NCBI GenBank assembly: GCA_039820585.1 | Contig: JBCBPV010000027.1 | Span: forward strand, 1 to 43,888 | Direction of reading: 5' to 3' | DNA length: 43,888 bases | Source: JBCBGF01 sp039820585 | Lineage (GTDB): Bacteria > Pseudomonadota > Alphaproteobacteria > Rhodobacterales > Rhodobacteraceae | In this document: piece after piece, positions 29,999-38,154 of the stretch | Numbering within the stretch: the first letter of the stretch is position 1 | How the letters are laid out: each line of letters opens with the position of its first letter | Program-made: the position numbers and the translations under genes | The notes under the pieces: generated by a model | What the model was told of the DNA's origin: nothing | The model's database searches: none | Seen by the model: the letters and a program-made list of their open reading frames with translations, nothing else

Positions 29999-30781
29999 TC
30001 AGGCGCCCACCTTGTCTTTGTTCTTCAGACCCGTGCCCAGATAGGCCTCGATCACCGACTCATTGGCCTTGATTTCCTCGATGGTCCCTTCGGCCAGAAC
30101 CTTGCCCTCTGCCATGCAGATCACCGGGTTGCACAGGCGACCAATGAAATCCATGTCATGCTCGATCATGCAGAACGTATAGCCGCGTTCCTTGTTCAGG
30201 CGGATGATCGCGTCGCCGATGGTGTTGAGAAGCGTGCGGTTCACCCCCGCGCCGACTTCATCCAGAAACACAATGCGGGCGTCGACCATCATGGTGCGGC
30301 CAAGCTCCAACAGCTTCTTCTGGCCACCTGACAGATTGCCCGCGCGCTCGTCCTTCAGGTGATCAATGGTCAGAAATTCAAGGACTTCGTCGGCTTTCTT
30401 CAGAAGCGCCTGTTCTTCTTCTGCAATCTGCCTGCGTTTGAACCAGGCATTCCAAAGCGTTTCTCCCGATTGCGCGGCGGGCACCATCATCAGGTTTTCA
30501 CGCACCGTCATCGAGCTGAATTCATGGGCGATCTGAAAGGTGCGCAACAGCCCCTTGTGGAACAGATCATGCGGCGGCAAACCGGTGATGTCTTCACCCG
30601 CCATGGTGACACGGCCCATGGTCGGTTTCAGAACGCCTGCGATCACATTGAAAAGGGTTGTTTTTCCTGCGCCGTTCGGCCCGATCAGGCCGGTGATCGA
30701 CCCTTCGGCAATCTCCAGCGACGCGCCATCAACGGCATGGAAGCCGCCGAAGTGTTTATGGACATCTTCGACTACGATCAT
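29999..30781 (-). CDS. livG: Branched-chain amino acid ABC transporter ATP-binding protein LivG-type
   Basis: A 260-aa ABC ATPase. FGGFHAVDGASLEI opens the protein, Walker A is GPNGAGKTT, the signature is LSGGQKKLLELGR and Walker B IVFLDEVGAGVN. MIEHDMDFI is the H-loop form typical of LivG. It pairs with LivF. It is separated from the upstream binding-protein gene by 75 bp containing an 11-bp hairpin, which could lower expression of the ATPases relative to the binding protein. Confidence 0.93.
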   Translation of the reverse strand: MIVVEDVHKHFGGFHAVDGASLEIAEGSITGLIGPNGAGKTTLFNVIAGVLKPTMGRVTMAGEDITGLPPHDLFHKGLLRTFQIAHEFSSMTVRENLMMVPAAQSGETLWNAWFKRRQIAEEEQALLKKADEVLEFLTIDHLKDERAGNLSGGQKKLLELGRTMMVDARIVFLDEVGAGVNRTLLNTIGDAIIRLNKERGYTFCMIEHDMDFIGRLCNPVICMAEGKVLAEGTIEEIKANESVIEAYLGTGLKNKDKVGA

Positions 30782-30810
30782 CTACGGCCCCGTCCCCCGA
30801 CGATAGCAAA

Positions 30811-30837
30811 GCAGCCCCGGAACGGATCCGGGGCTGC
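30811..30837 (-). terminator. Intercistronic hairpin between binding-protein and ATPase genes
   Basis: A perfect 11-bp stem GCAGCCCCGGA (30811-30821) / TCCGGGGCTGC (30827-30837) with a 5-nt loop, 20 bp after the binding-protein stop. On the minus strand only TTTGC follows, so it is probably a partial terminator or RNA-stabilising stem, a common device for higher binding-protein levels. Confidence 0.65.
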
Positions 30838-30856
30838 CAGTTTGTGCGCCGCGTGC

Positions 30857-32053
30857 TTAGCGGAACTGAACGGTCTCGATCGACCCGCCTTCGACGGTGA
30901 TCTGGCGATAGTTGCCAGCCGCTTCACCGGGGCCGATCAACTCGACGCCCGATGCGCCGACATAGTCGATCTCGCCGCCTTCGGCGAGGATTTGGAAGGC
31001 CTTGTCAAGCTCACCAACGGCAATCGGCTCACCCGGAGCGTTGGCAACGTCAAAGACCTTGCCGGCGTATTCGGCAGGATCACTTGACCCGGCCGCTTGC
31101 ATCGCCAGCAGGATCAGTGCGGCCGCATCATAGCTTTCGGGCGCAAAGGGCGAGGTCGCTTCAAAACGGCCCGCGACAAGGTCGGTAAAGGCCGCGGCCA
31201 GTTCGTCCGACGGGCTGGGGTGCTGGCCGGAAGAGCCGTCAATCTCGTCGCCGAACGTGTCGGTCAACGCCTCACCGATCATCCCATCCGGGAAGTGGAA
31301 CGTGTCAAACGCACCGGTATCAAGCGCTGCGCGCACGATGCCCGCGCCGCCCTGGTCAACATAGCCTGCAACCACAAGCCGCTCACCGCCCGCAGAGGCA
31401 AGCGCGCCGACTTCGGCCGAATAGTCGGCCTTGCCGTCTTCATGCGCGGCGGTGATGGTGATCGAACCACCGGCTTCTTCAAAGGCTGCCTGGAACGCAT
31501 CGGCCAGACCTTTGCCATAGTCGTTGTTGGTATAGGTCACGGCGACTTCGTTGATGCCCTGATCCATCAGGACCTCGGTCATCACAACGCCCTGACGTGC
31601 ATCCGATGGTGCGGTGCGGAAAAACAGGCCGTTATCTTCATTGTTGGTGTGGCTCAGACCGGGCGACGTTGCCGACGGTGAAATCATGACCATACCGTTG
31701 GGCAGGGCCACGTTCTGCAGCACCGCACCGGTGACACCGGAACAGTCGCCGCCCACAATCCCGGCCACGCCGTCGCCGGTGATCAAACGCTCTGCCGCTG
31801 CAGTGGCTGCACCTGCATCCACGCAAGTGGTGTCGGCACGCACGGAGGTGACGGACGCGCCCCCCAGGAAATTGTCGCTGGCATTGGCTTCCTCGATGGC
31901 AAGCTCTGCGGCCGGGCCCATTTCTGCGACGAGCGATTCAATCGGGCCGGTGAAGCCCAGAAATACGCCCAGCTTTACTTCGGTATGACCGTCTGCATAG
32001 GCAGCCGATGCCATAAGAGCAGAGGCGGCTGTCGCCGTAAGAAGGTTTTTCAT
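30857..32053 (-). CDS. Branched-chain amino acid type ABC transporter substrate-binding protein
   Basis: A 398-aa periplasmic binding protein of the LivJ/peripla_BP_6 family. A signal peptide ends in ASAAYADG; the mature start EVKLGVFLGFTGPIESL and later MISPSATSPGLS, VAVTYTNNDYGKGLADAF and FAPESYDAAALILLAMQAA follow the family order. An AGGGAGA ribosome binding site precedes the ATG. It is the first gene of the operon and sits opposite the sugar dehydrogenase gene across a 170-bp intergenic region with a 15-bp palindrome. The ligand may be branched-chain amino acids or a related compound. Confidence 0.92.
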   Translation of the reverse strand: MKNLLTATAASALMASAAYADGHTEVKLGVFLGFTGPIESLVAEMGPAAELAIEEANASDNFLGGASVTSVRADTTCVDAGAATAAAERLITGDGVAGIVGGDCSGVTGAVLQNVALPNGMVMISPSATSPGLSHTNNEDNGLFFRTAPSDARQGVVMTEVLMDQGINEVAVTYTNNDYGKGLADAFQAAFEEAGGSITITAAHEDGKADYSAEVGALASAGGERLVVAGYVDQGGAGIVRAALDTGAFDTFHFPDGMIGEALTDTFGDEIDGSSGQHPSPSDELAAAFTDLVAGRFEATSPFAPESYDAAALILLAMQAAGSSDPAEYAGKVFDVANAPGEPIAVGELDKAFQILAEGGEIDYVGASGVELIGPGEAAGNYRQITVEGGSIETVQFR

Positions 32054-32152
32054 TGATGTCTCCCTGACATTTTTGTCGTTGCGGCCAAAAAGCTAGACAG
32101 AAAACTTGCGAAAGAAAAGGCTTCAATGCTGCACCGCGTCACACAAGCGTGA

Positions 32153-32167
32153 ATGACCCAAGGTCAT
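32153..32167. promoter_or_regulatory. 15-bp palindrome in a divergent intergenic region
   Basis: ATGACC-CAA-GGTCAT is a perfect 6-bp inverted repeat with a 3-bp spacer, located 57 bp before the sugar dehydrogenase ATG and 100 bp before the binding-protein ATG. Its form suits a dimeric repressor or activator acting on one or both divergent genes. No regulator gene adjoins it. Confidence 0.4.
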
Positions 32168-32223
32168 GGAAGCGGCGGTAAGAGCGCCTATCTTTAGTCC
32201 ACACACGCAATCCGGAGGTCTCC

Positions 32224-33327
32224 ATGCGCCTGCTTCCACTCCTCGCCACCACCCTCGCGATATCGGTCCCTCTGCCAGCGCTAGCGCTTGAAACCTCTGC
32301 AGGGGCCGCGCGCGTCGATGCTATGGCCACCGGGTTGGAAGAGCCCTGGGGCATCGGGTTTCTGCCGGATGGCGGCTGGCTGATCACGGAACGCGGGGGG
32401 CGGCTGTTGCATTTCGATGCGGCGGGCGCACGGCAGACGGTTTCGGGCGTGCCAGAGGTCGTCGATGAAGGGCAGGGCGGGCTTCTTGATGTGATGATCC
32501 CGCGCGATTTCGCGGACAGCCGCGAGGTGTTTCTCAGCTACTCTGCCCCGCAACGCCGAGGCGCAGGCACCGCGCTGGCGGTGGGGCGGCTCAGCGATGA
32601 TGGCACCACGCTTAACGATGTCCGCGTGATTTTCGAGATGGCCGGTGGCTCCCGCGGCGGGCGCCACTTCGGCAGCCGGGTTGTTGAGGCCACCGATGGC
32701 ACGATCTTCCTGACCACGGGCGACCGGGGCGACCGCCCCTCGTCCCAGGACGTGTCAAACCACAACGGCGCCGTGATCCGCGTGAACCGCGACGGTTCGG
32801 TCCCTGCGGACAACCCTTTCGTGGGTCAGGCTGGCGTGCAGCCCGAAATCTGGAGCTACGGCCACCGCAACCCCCAAGGCGCAGCGCTGGATCTCGACGG
32901 CAACCTCTGGGTCAATGAACACGGCGCGCGCGGCGGCGATGAGGTGAACGCGGTGCGCCCCGGCGCCAATTACGGCTGGCCGGTGATTTCCTACGGGCGC
33001 CACTACTCTGGCCTGCCGATCGGGGAAGGCAGCGCGAAAGAGGGTATGGAACAGCCCGTCTTTTACTGGGATCCGTCCATCGCCCCCTCTGGCATGGCGG
33101 TCTATTCCGGTGTGCTTTGGCCCGAATGGGAAGGCGACATCTTCGTCGGCTCGCTCAAATTCGGCCTGATCTCGCGGCTGGAGGCGGCGGGCGGCGGTTT
33201 GCAAGAGGCCGAGCGTATCGAAGGGGATGAGACGGCGCGGGTGCGCGATATCGTGGAGGCGCCCGACGGATCGCTGTGGTTTCTGAGCGTGGGGCAGGGC
33301 GCGGCGTATCGCATGACGCCGGGGTAG
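32224..33327 (+). CDS. PQQ-dependent aldose sugar dehydrogenase-like protein (YliI/Asd family)
   Basis: A 367-aa beta-propeller protein of the glucose/sorbosone dehydrogenase family. A signal peptide (MRLLPLLATTLAISVPLPALA) is followed by LEEPWGIGFLPDGGWLITERGG, DEGQGGLLDVMIP, GSRGGRHFGSRVV, SYGHRNPQGAALD and EHGARGGDEVNAV, the blocks that line the PQQ and calcium site in soluble aldose dehydrogenases. It would oxidise sugars in the periplasm if PQQ is available; no PQQ synthesis genes are in this window. A CCGGAGG ribosome binding site precedes the ATG. Confidence 0.9.
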   Translation: MRLLPLLATTLAISVPLPALALETSAGAARVDAMATGLEEPWGIGFLPDGGWLITERGGRLLHFDAAGARQTVSGVPEVVDEGQGGLLDVMIPRDFADSREVFLSYSAPQRRGAGTALAVGRLSDDGTTLNDVRVIFEMAGGSRGGRHFGSRVVEATDGTIFLTTGDRGDRPSSQDVSNHNGAVIRVNRDGSVPADNPFVGQAGVQPEIWSYGHRNPQGAALDLDGNLWVNEHGARGGDEVNAVRPGANYGWPVISYGRHYSGLPIGEGSAKEGMEQPVFYWDPSIAPSGMAVYSGVLWPEWEGDIFVGSLKFGLISRLEAAGGGLQEAERIEGDETARVRDIVEAPDGSLWFLSVGQGAAYRMTPG

Positions 33328-33437
33328 TGGCACAGTCCTGGCGAAAGTGACGGGTCGGTCTTTCTTCTTGTCGAAAATACGCAAACACTGCCGTGCGGCA
33401 GGGGCGTGACGCCGATGCCATAGCAACGGAGGCGCCC

Positions 33438-33824
33438 TTGGACATTGATCACCTGACATTCGCTGCCGGCCCCGAGCGGGTTGGACCCTTCAGCCACGCC
33501 GTGCGGGCGGGCGATTTCCTGTTCGTCACCGGCCAGATGCCGACCCTGCCGGACGACCCAGCAACGCTGGTGACGGGGGATATCACCGCGCAGACGCGGC
33601 AGGTGATGGAAAACCTCAAAACCGTGCTGGTGGCGGCTGGATCGTCCCTGGACCGCGTGGTGTTCGCCCGGGTCTATCTCGTGAATTTCCAGGATTTCGA
33701 CCGGATGAATGCCGTGTACGAAAGCTACTTCGCGCCTGGAAAACTGCCTGCGCGCACCTGTATCGGGGTCACGGGTCTGGCAGTGGGGGCATCGGTTGAG
33801 CTTGATCTGGTGGCCGCGGCTTAG
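33438..33824 (+). CDS. RidA family protein (enamine/imine deaminase-like)
   Basis: A 128-aa YjgF/RidA trimer-type protein. GPFSHAVRAGDFLFVTGQMP is the N-terminal signature, QVMENLKTVLVAAGSSLDRVVFARVYLVN the centre and PARTCIGV the C-terminal block with the Arg (R in ARTC) needed for imine hydrolysis in RidA. The TTG start at 33438 is preferred because CGGAGG lies 5 nt upstream; no ATG fits. It converges on the Fe-S scaffold-like gene with a 4-bp overlap. It likely hydrolyses reactive enamines from pyridoxal phosphate enzymes or acts in a related deamination step. Confidence 0.9.
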   Translation: MDIDHLTFAAGPERVGPFSHAVRAGDFLFVTGQMPTLPDDPATLVTGDITAQTRQVMENLKTVLVAAGSSLDRVVFARVYLVNFQDFDRMNAVYESYFAPGKLPARTCIGVTGLAVGASVELDLVAAA

Positions 33825-34270
33825 GCGCAAGCGGCGCGTTCGGCCTGGGCCATGGCCTCTGCCGTCGCGTCCAGTGCCAACAGGATTGATTTGTGCCGGT
33901 TCTGGAAGGCGCGGGCGGGGATCAGTACCTCCAGCTCCGCAAAGGGCGCGTCCGGTGGCGGGCCGTCGCTGGACAGCATCTGGGCAAGCTGGTCGCGCGC
34001 CAGCTCAATCTCACCGCGCGTGCGTCCGATGGCTTGGGCGCCCACCACCGAGGCCGCCGCTTGACCGAGGGCGCAGGCCCGCACGTCCTGTGCAAAGGCC
34101 GAGATGCGGCCTGCGTCCATGCACAGATCCACGGTGATGTTCGACCCGCACAAGGGCGAGCGCCGCGTTACCCGGGCGTGGGGCAGATCTAGACTGCCCG
34201 TCAATGGGGTATCCGCGGCCAGTTCCAGGATACGGCCTGAATACAGCTTGATCAGATCGGTCTCAGCCAT
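33821..34270 (-). CDS. NifU/IscU-like iron-sulfur scaffold family protein
   Basis: A 149-aa protein with the IscU/SufU N-terminal domain. SPLCGSNITVDLCMD carries Cys41 and ACALGQAAASVV carries Cys66, matching the first two ligand cysteines. The third ligand position near the C terminus reads NRHKSILLALDA, with no Cys, so the usual three-Cys set is incomplete. AGGGAAAG precedes the ATG. It is divergent from hisI and convergent with ridA. A bona fide scaffold role is uncertain; an accessory Fe-S or zinc role is possible. Confidence 0.8.
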   Translation of the reverse strand: MAETDLIKLYSGRILELAADTPLTGSLDLPHARVTRRSPLCGSNITVDLCMDAGRISAFAQDVRACALGQAAASVVGAQAIGRTRGEIELARDQLAQMLSSDGPPPDAPFAELEVLIPARAFQNRHKSILLALDATAEAMAQAERAACA

Positions 34271-34334
34271 GGCTTTCCCTTTGCGCACTGCGTGCCTAGA
34301 TAGGGCACCGGTACATCCAAGGAAACCATGCCAG

Positions 34335-34694
34335 ATGCCTTTTGATCCCGCAACGTTGCGCTTTGACGCCAATGGGCTGATCCCCGCCATCGCGCAAGAG
34401 GCCGAAACGGGCGAAGTGCTGATGATGGCGTGGATGAATGCCGAGGCCGTCGCCAAGACGCTGGAAACCGGCCGCGTCACCTATTGGTCGCGCTCGCGTC
34501 AGGCGTTCTGGATCAAGGGCGGGACCAGCGGGAATGTGCAGGAATTGGTGGATTTCCGGGTGGATTGTGATCGCGATTGCCTGTTGATGCAGGTGCGCCA
34601 GACCGGGCCTGCCTGTCACACCAACCGGCGGGTCTGTTTCTACACCGCGGTGCGCGATGGCGAAGAGGTGGAGTTAATGGCGCCCGAGGTCTAG
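34335..34694 (+). CDS. hisI: Phosphoribosyl-AMP cyclohydrolase HisI
   Basis: A 119-aa stand-alone HisI catalysing the third step of histidine synthesis (ring opening of phosphoribosyl-AMP). LMMAWMNAEAVAKTLETGRVTYWSRSR, the Mg-site DCDRDCLL and the zinc ligands in TGPACHTNRRVCFY are clear. The ATG at 34335 has AAGGAAA upstream. It converges on gluQRS with a 4-bp overlap. In this organism it is not fused to hisE. Confidence 0.96.
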   Translation: MPFDPATLRFDANGLIPAIAQEAETGEVLMMAWMNAEAVAKTLETGRVTYWSRSRQAFWIKGGTSGNVQELVDFRVDCDRDCLLMQVRQTGPACHTNRRVCFYTAVRDGEEVELMAPEV

Positions 34695-35569
34695 GGCCCA
34701 AGCCCGACCATTCTGCGCACGTCCGCCGGGGTGGCGCCCTCTTCCCGGTAGGTGCGGATCGCGCGGGCATCGTCGCGTTTGGCGAGCCGTTTGCCAGTGT
34801 CGTCGCGGATCAGGCGGTGGTGGTGGTAGGTGGGCGTCGGCAGGTCCAACAGGCGCTGCAGGACGGCGTGGATTTTCGTGGGCTCGAACAGGTCAGCGCC
34901 GCGCACCACGTGAGTTATGCCTTGGGCGGCGTCGTCGATGACGACCGAAAGGTGATAGGACGTGCCCATGTCGCGCCGCGCCAGAACCACATCGCCGACG
35001 GTTTCGATCAGATCGGTTGCTGCGATGCTTTGCCAACCCGTCTCGCCCTCTGGCCCTGCGCCGTGTTCGTCGAAGAACACGGCCTCACCGATCCGTTGTA
35101 GCGCTGCGGCCATGTTCAGGCGCAGGGCGGTGTCTTGGGGCAGGGGTGTTTCGGGCAGGGGCGCGTCCGGTGGTGGGCGGCAAGTGCCGGGATAGACGAT
35201 GCCATCGGGGCCGGTGAGCGGTGTGCCATCTTGGGGCGCCAAGGCCGCGGCCACGATATCGCGGCGGTTGCACCTACAGGGGTAGATCAGGCCGCGCCAC
35301 CAGAGCCAGCGCAGGGTTTCGTCATAGGCTGCCATGCGGTCGGACTGCCGCATCACCGGCATTTCCCAGCCTAGTCCCAGCCAGGCGAGGTCCTCATAAA
35401 TCAGATCTTCCCATTCGGGACGCGCGCGGCTGTGGTCGATATCTTCGATGCGCAGCAGGAACCGCCCGCCATTTGCCGCCGCCATGTCGTGGGCCACCAT
35501 TGCCGAATAGGCGTGTCCCAAGTGCAGGGGGCCGGTCGGCGACGGGGCAAACCGTGTGGCGAAGCTCAC
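34691..35569 (-). CDS. gluQRS: Glutamyl-Q tRNA(Asp) synthetase
   Basis: A 292-aa truncated glutamyl-tRNA synthetase paralogue lacking the anticodon-binding domain. FAPSPTGPLHLGHAYSA has the HIGH-type motif, YPCRCNRRD (Cys98, Cys100) with YPGTCR the zinc site, and GKRLAKRDDA the KMSKS counterpart. It attaches glutamate to queuosine at position 34 of tRNA-Asp. Its ATG overlaps the stop of the upstream methyltransferase gene. Normal length for the family. Confidence 0.94.
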   Translation of the reverse strand: MSFATRFAPSPTGPLHLGHAYSAMVAHDMAAANGGRFLLRIEDIDHSRARPEWEDLIYEDLAWLGLGWEMPVMRQSDRMAAYDETLRWLWWRGLIYPCRCNRRDIVAAALAPQDGTPLTGPDGIVYPGTCRPPPDAPLPETPLPQDTALRLNMAAALQRIGEAVFFDEHGAGPEGETGWQSIAATDLIETVGDVVLARRDMGTSYHLSVVIDDAAQGITHVVRGADLFEPTKIHAVLQRLLDLPTPTYHHHRLIRDDTGKRLAKRDDARAIRTYREEGATPADVRRMVGLGP

Positions 35570-36180
35570 GCCTTTTCAAGCACGTAGACTATGGAACCCA
35601 TGTCGAGCCCGGGCAGGTGCGCGCCGTATTCGCGGCTGAGCAGGTGCGCTTCCTGGTCTGCGACGGCGGTATCCACACGCTCTTCATACTCGGGGTGTTC
35701 GAGCGTGCGGTCGTTGAATGAAAAGGCGAACAGCGCGCCGGGGGCCATGGCCGTCAGGATCGTGTCGAAAAGCGATAGGGGGGCGGCCCCCGATCCGATC
35801 ACCCCGCATGCCACGACCGCGGCGTAGTTTTCTGCCGTGCCGCGCAGGTCGACCTCGGCATCGATCTGCGCCAGTGCGCGGTAGACATCGCGCATGGCCG
35901 CGCCTTCCAGCATCTCACGCGACAGATCCAACCCGTCGATGGTCTGAAACCCTGCTTCAACTAGGGCTTCGCCTGCAAGACCTGTGCCGCAGCCGAAATC
36001 AAGCACAGGCAATCCGTGATCGCGCGTCTGCGCCGACAGGGCCGAGGCAATACGCGCGGGCGTGGCATAGCCCTGTTCGGCCACCGCGTCATCATAGCTG
36101 CCAGAGAATTTGTCGTAGAGCGCGCGCGTTTCCTCCGCGGTTTCCACGCCATAGACTTCGTCGAAGAACTTGCCGGTCAT
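35566..36180 (-). CDS. Class I SAM-dependent methyltransferase
   Basis: A 204-aa methyltransferase. The N terminus ALYDKFSGSYDDAVAEQGYATP resembles the YDxFAxxYD opening of a broad family; motif I is VLDFGCGTGLAGEAL near residues 59-73, and GLDLSREMLEGA holds the acidic SAM ribose ligand. It is coupled to gluQRS by an ATGA overlap and follows trmFO by 22 bp, so all three tRNA-linked genes are probably co-transcribed. A tRNA or small-molecule substrate cannot be decided. Confidence 0.85.
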   Translation of the reverse strand: MTGKFFDEVYGVETAEETRALYDKFSGSYDDAVAEQGYATPARIASALSAQTRDHGLPVLDFGCGTGLAGEALVEAGFQTIDGLDLSREMLEGAAMRDVYRALAQIDAEVDLRGTAENYAAVVACGVIGSGAAPLSLFDTILTAMAPGALFAFSFNDRTLEHPEYEERVDTAVADQEAHLLSREYGAHLPGLDMGSIVYVLEKA

Positions 36181-36202
36181 GGGCGCAGGCTAGCGCTGCG
36201 GG

Positions 36203-37552
36203 TCAGGCGGCGTCCAGTGCTGATTGGCCGAGCCACGCCTGCCAATCGGCCTTGGCGCGGTCGGTATAAGCCTTGTACCGGGTCTTGCGGCCGCGGCGGC
36301 CGCCCTTGGCGTCGACGGGTGGGAAGAGGCCGAAGTTCACGTTCATCGGCTGGAACGTCTTGGCATCGGCGCCGCCGGTGATGTGGGTGACAAGTGCACC
36401 CGTGGCCGTGGTGGCCGGGACCGGGGCGAGGGGCGTGCCCGTGATTTCAGCCACGGCGAGCCGTCCCGCCAGAAGGCCCATGGCCGCGCTTTCGACATAG
36501 CCTTCGACCCCGGTGATCTGACCGGCCAAGCGGATATGAGGGTGCGATCTGAGGCGCATCTCGTCGTCGAGGAACCGCGGGGAGTTCAGGAAAGTGTTGC
36601 GGTGGATGCCGCCCAATCGTGCGAACTTCGCCTCGTGAAGGCCTGGAATCATGCGCAAAACCTCTGTTTGCGCGCCGTATTTCATCTTCGTCTGGAAACC
36701 CACAATGTTGTAAAGCGTGCCCAGCTTGTTGTCGCGGCGCAGTTGTACCACAGCGTAGGGTTTGTCGTCGGGCGCGTGCGGATTGGTCAGGCCCACGGGC
36801 TTCATGGGGCCAAAGCGCAGCGTTTCGCGCCCGCGTTCCGCCATCACCTCGATCGGCAGGCAGCCGTCGAAATAGCCCGCGGTCTCGCCCGGTTTGAACT
36901 CGGTCTTGTCGGCGGCCAGCAGCGTGTCGATGAACGCCTGGTACTGAACCTTGGTCATGGGACAGTTGAGATAGGCTGTCCGCTCTTCCTCGGTCTCGCC
37001 CTTGTCATAGCGCGATTGCATCCAGGCGGTGCCCATATCCACGCTGTCGGCATAGACGATGGGGGCGATGGCATCGAAAAAGGCCAGCGCGTCTTCACCG
37101 GTGGCGTTCTGGATCGACTGGGCAAGGGTGCCAGACGTCAGGGGGCCAGTGGCAATGATCCAATGGCCATTGGTGGGTAGATCAGAGATCTCGCCATAGG
37201 CCACAGTCACGCGCGGGTGCGCCATCAGCCGGGCCGTCACCGCCTCGGCAAAGGGATCACGGTCCACCGCCAAAGCCCCACCTGCGGGCAGGCGGTGGAT
37301 GTCGGCCATCTCCATGATCAGGCCGCCAGCAGTGCGCATTTCCCAGTGCAACAGGCCGACGGCGTTCTGTTCGTCATCATCGGACCGGAACGAGTTCGAG
37401 CAGACCATTTCCGCCAGATGCCCGGTCTTGTGCGCAAAGGTTTCCACCTCCGGCCGCATCTCGTGGATCACCACGTCAATGCCTGCATTCGCGGCCTGCC
37501 AAGCGGCTTCCGATCCGGCCATGCCGCCGCCGATGATGTGAAGTGTGCTCAT
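36203..37552 (-). CDS. trmFO: Methylenetetrahydrofolate-tRNA-(uracil-5-)-methyltransferase TrmFO
   Basis: A 449-aa FAD/folate-dependent enzyme that makes 5-methyluridine at tRNA position 54. LHIIGGGMAGSEAAWQAA is the FAD dinucleotide motif, EMVCSNSFRSDD contains Cys51 (equivalent to a catalytic-region Cys), and YFDGCLPIEVMAERG the second conserved Cys. PMKPVGL and QTKMKYGAQ follow as in the GidA-related family. The ATG has no Shine-Dalgarno sequence; TACATC lies 7 nt before it, again suggesting a very short or absent leader. Confidence 0.96.
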   Translation of the reverse strand: MSTLHIIGGGMAGSEAAWQAANAGIDVVIHEMRPEVETFAHKTGHLAEMVCSNSFRSDDDEQNAVGLLHWEMRTAGGLIMEMADIHRLPAGGALAVDRDPFAEAVTARLMAHPRVTVAYGEISDLPTNGHWIIATGPLTSGTLAQSIQNATGEDALAFFDAIAPIVYADSVDMGTAWMQSRYDKGETEEERTAYLNCPMTKVQYQAFIDTLLAADKTEFKPGETAGYFDGCLPIEVMAERGRETLRFGPMKPVGLTNPHAPDDKPYAVVQLRRDNKLGTLYNIVGFQTKMKYGAQTEVLRMIPGLHEAKFARLGGIHRNTFLNSPRFLDDEMRLRSHPHIRLAGQITGVEGYVESAAMGLLAGRLAVAEITGTPLAPVPATTATGALVTHITGGADAKTFQPMNVNFGLFPPVDAKGGRRGRKTRYKAYTDRAKADWQAWLGQSALDAA

Positions 37553-37755
37553 GGCGGGGATGTAGGCGATTGGCTCGGCTTTGGAAAGACGTTGCCCGCC
37601 CCGACCTCACACAAGACAGGTGCGGCGGGGCATTCTGGGCCTTGGGACCGTTCACGCAGGATACTCGTTACATACCGTCTCGCCAGCTTTTATTGGCGAT
37701 GACCCGGTGATGCCATACCAGCGGCCATTAACGAAAGTGTAATGTTACGAGGTGG

Positions 37756-38154
37756 TTAACGGGTGGCGGGCTCGATCAGATCCCAGCGGTTGCCGTAGAG
37801 GTCGCGGAAGACGGCGACCGTGCCGTAGGGTTCCTGGCGGGGGTCTTCTTCGAACGGGACACCTGCGGCCACCATGCGTCTGGCCGTGGATGCAAAGTCG
37901 TCGGTGTAAAGGAAATACGCGACCCTACCGGCCGCGGCGTGTCCGACGCCAACGGCTTGATCGCCCACCGCCCGCGCAATCAGAAACCCCGTCTCTGCCT
38001 GCGCATGCGGGGCCATCCGGACCCAGCGTTTGCCGCCGCCCTGATCGGTGTCCTCAATCAGCACAAACCCCAAGGCACCCTGAAACCAGGCAATCGCCTC
38101 ATCATAGTCGCGCGCGAGATAGGTGACGAGGCCGAGGCTATTCCTCGGCCCCAT
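37756..38154 (-). CDS. VOC family (glyoxalase/bleomycin resistance-like) protein
   Basis: A 132-aa single VOC domain: LVTYLARDYDEAIAWFQGALGF is the first beta-alpha unit, RWVRMAPHAQ and VAYFLYTDD supply candidate metal ligands, and VAVFRDLYGNRWDLIEP is the closing motif with a conserved Glu. The gene starts 17 bp inside the 3' end of gyrA (start at 38154, gyrA stop at 38138), so it is co-transcribed with gyrA. The substrate is unknown. Confidence 0.9.
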   Translation of the reverse strand: MGPRNSLGLVTYLARDYDEAIAWFQGALGFVLIEDTDQGGGKRWVRMAPHAQAETGFLIARAVGDQAVGVGHAAAGRVAYFLYTDDFASTARRMVAAGVPFEEDPRQEPYGTVAVFRDLYGNRWDLIEPATR

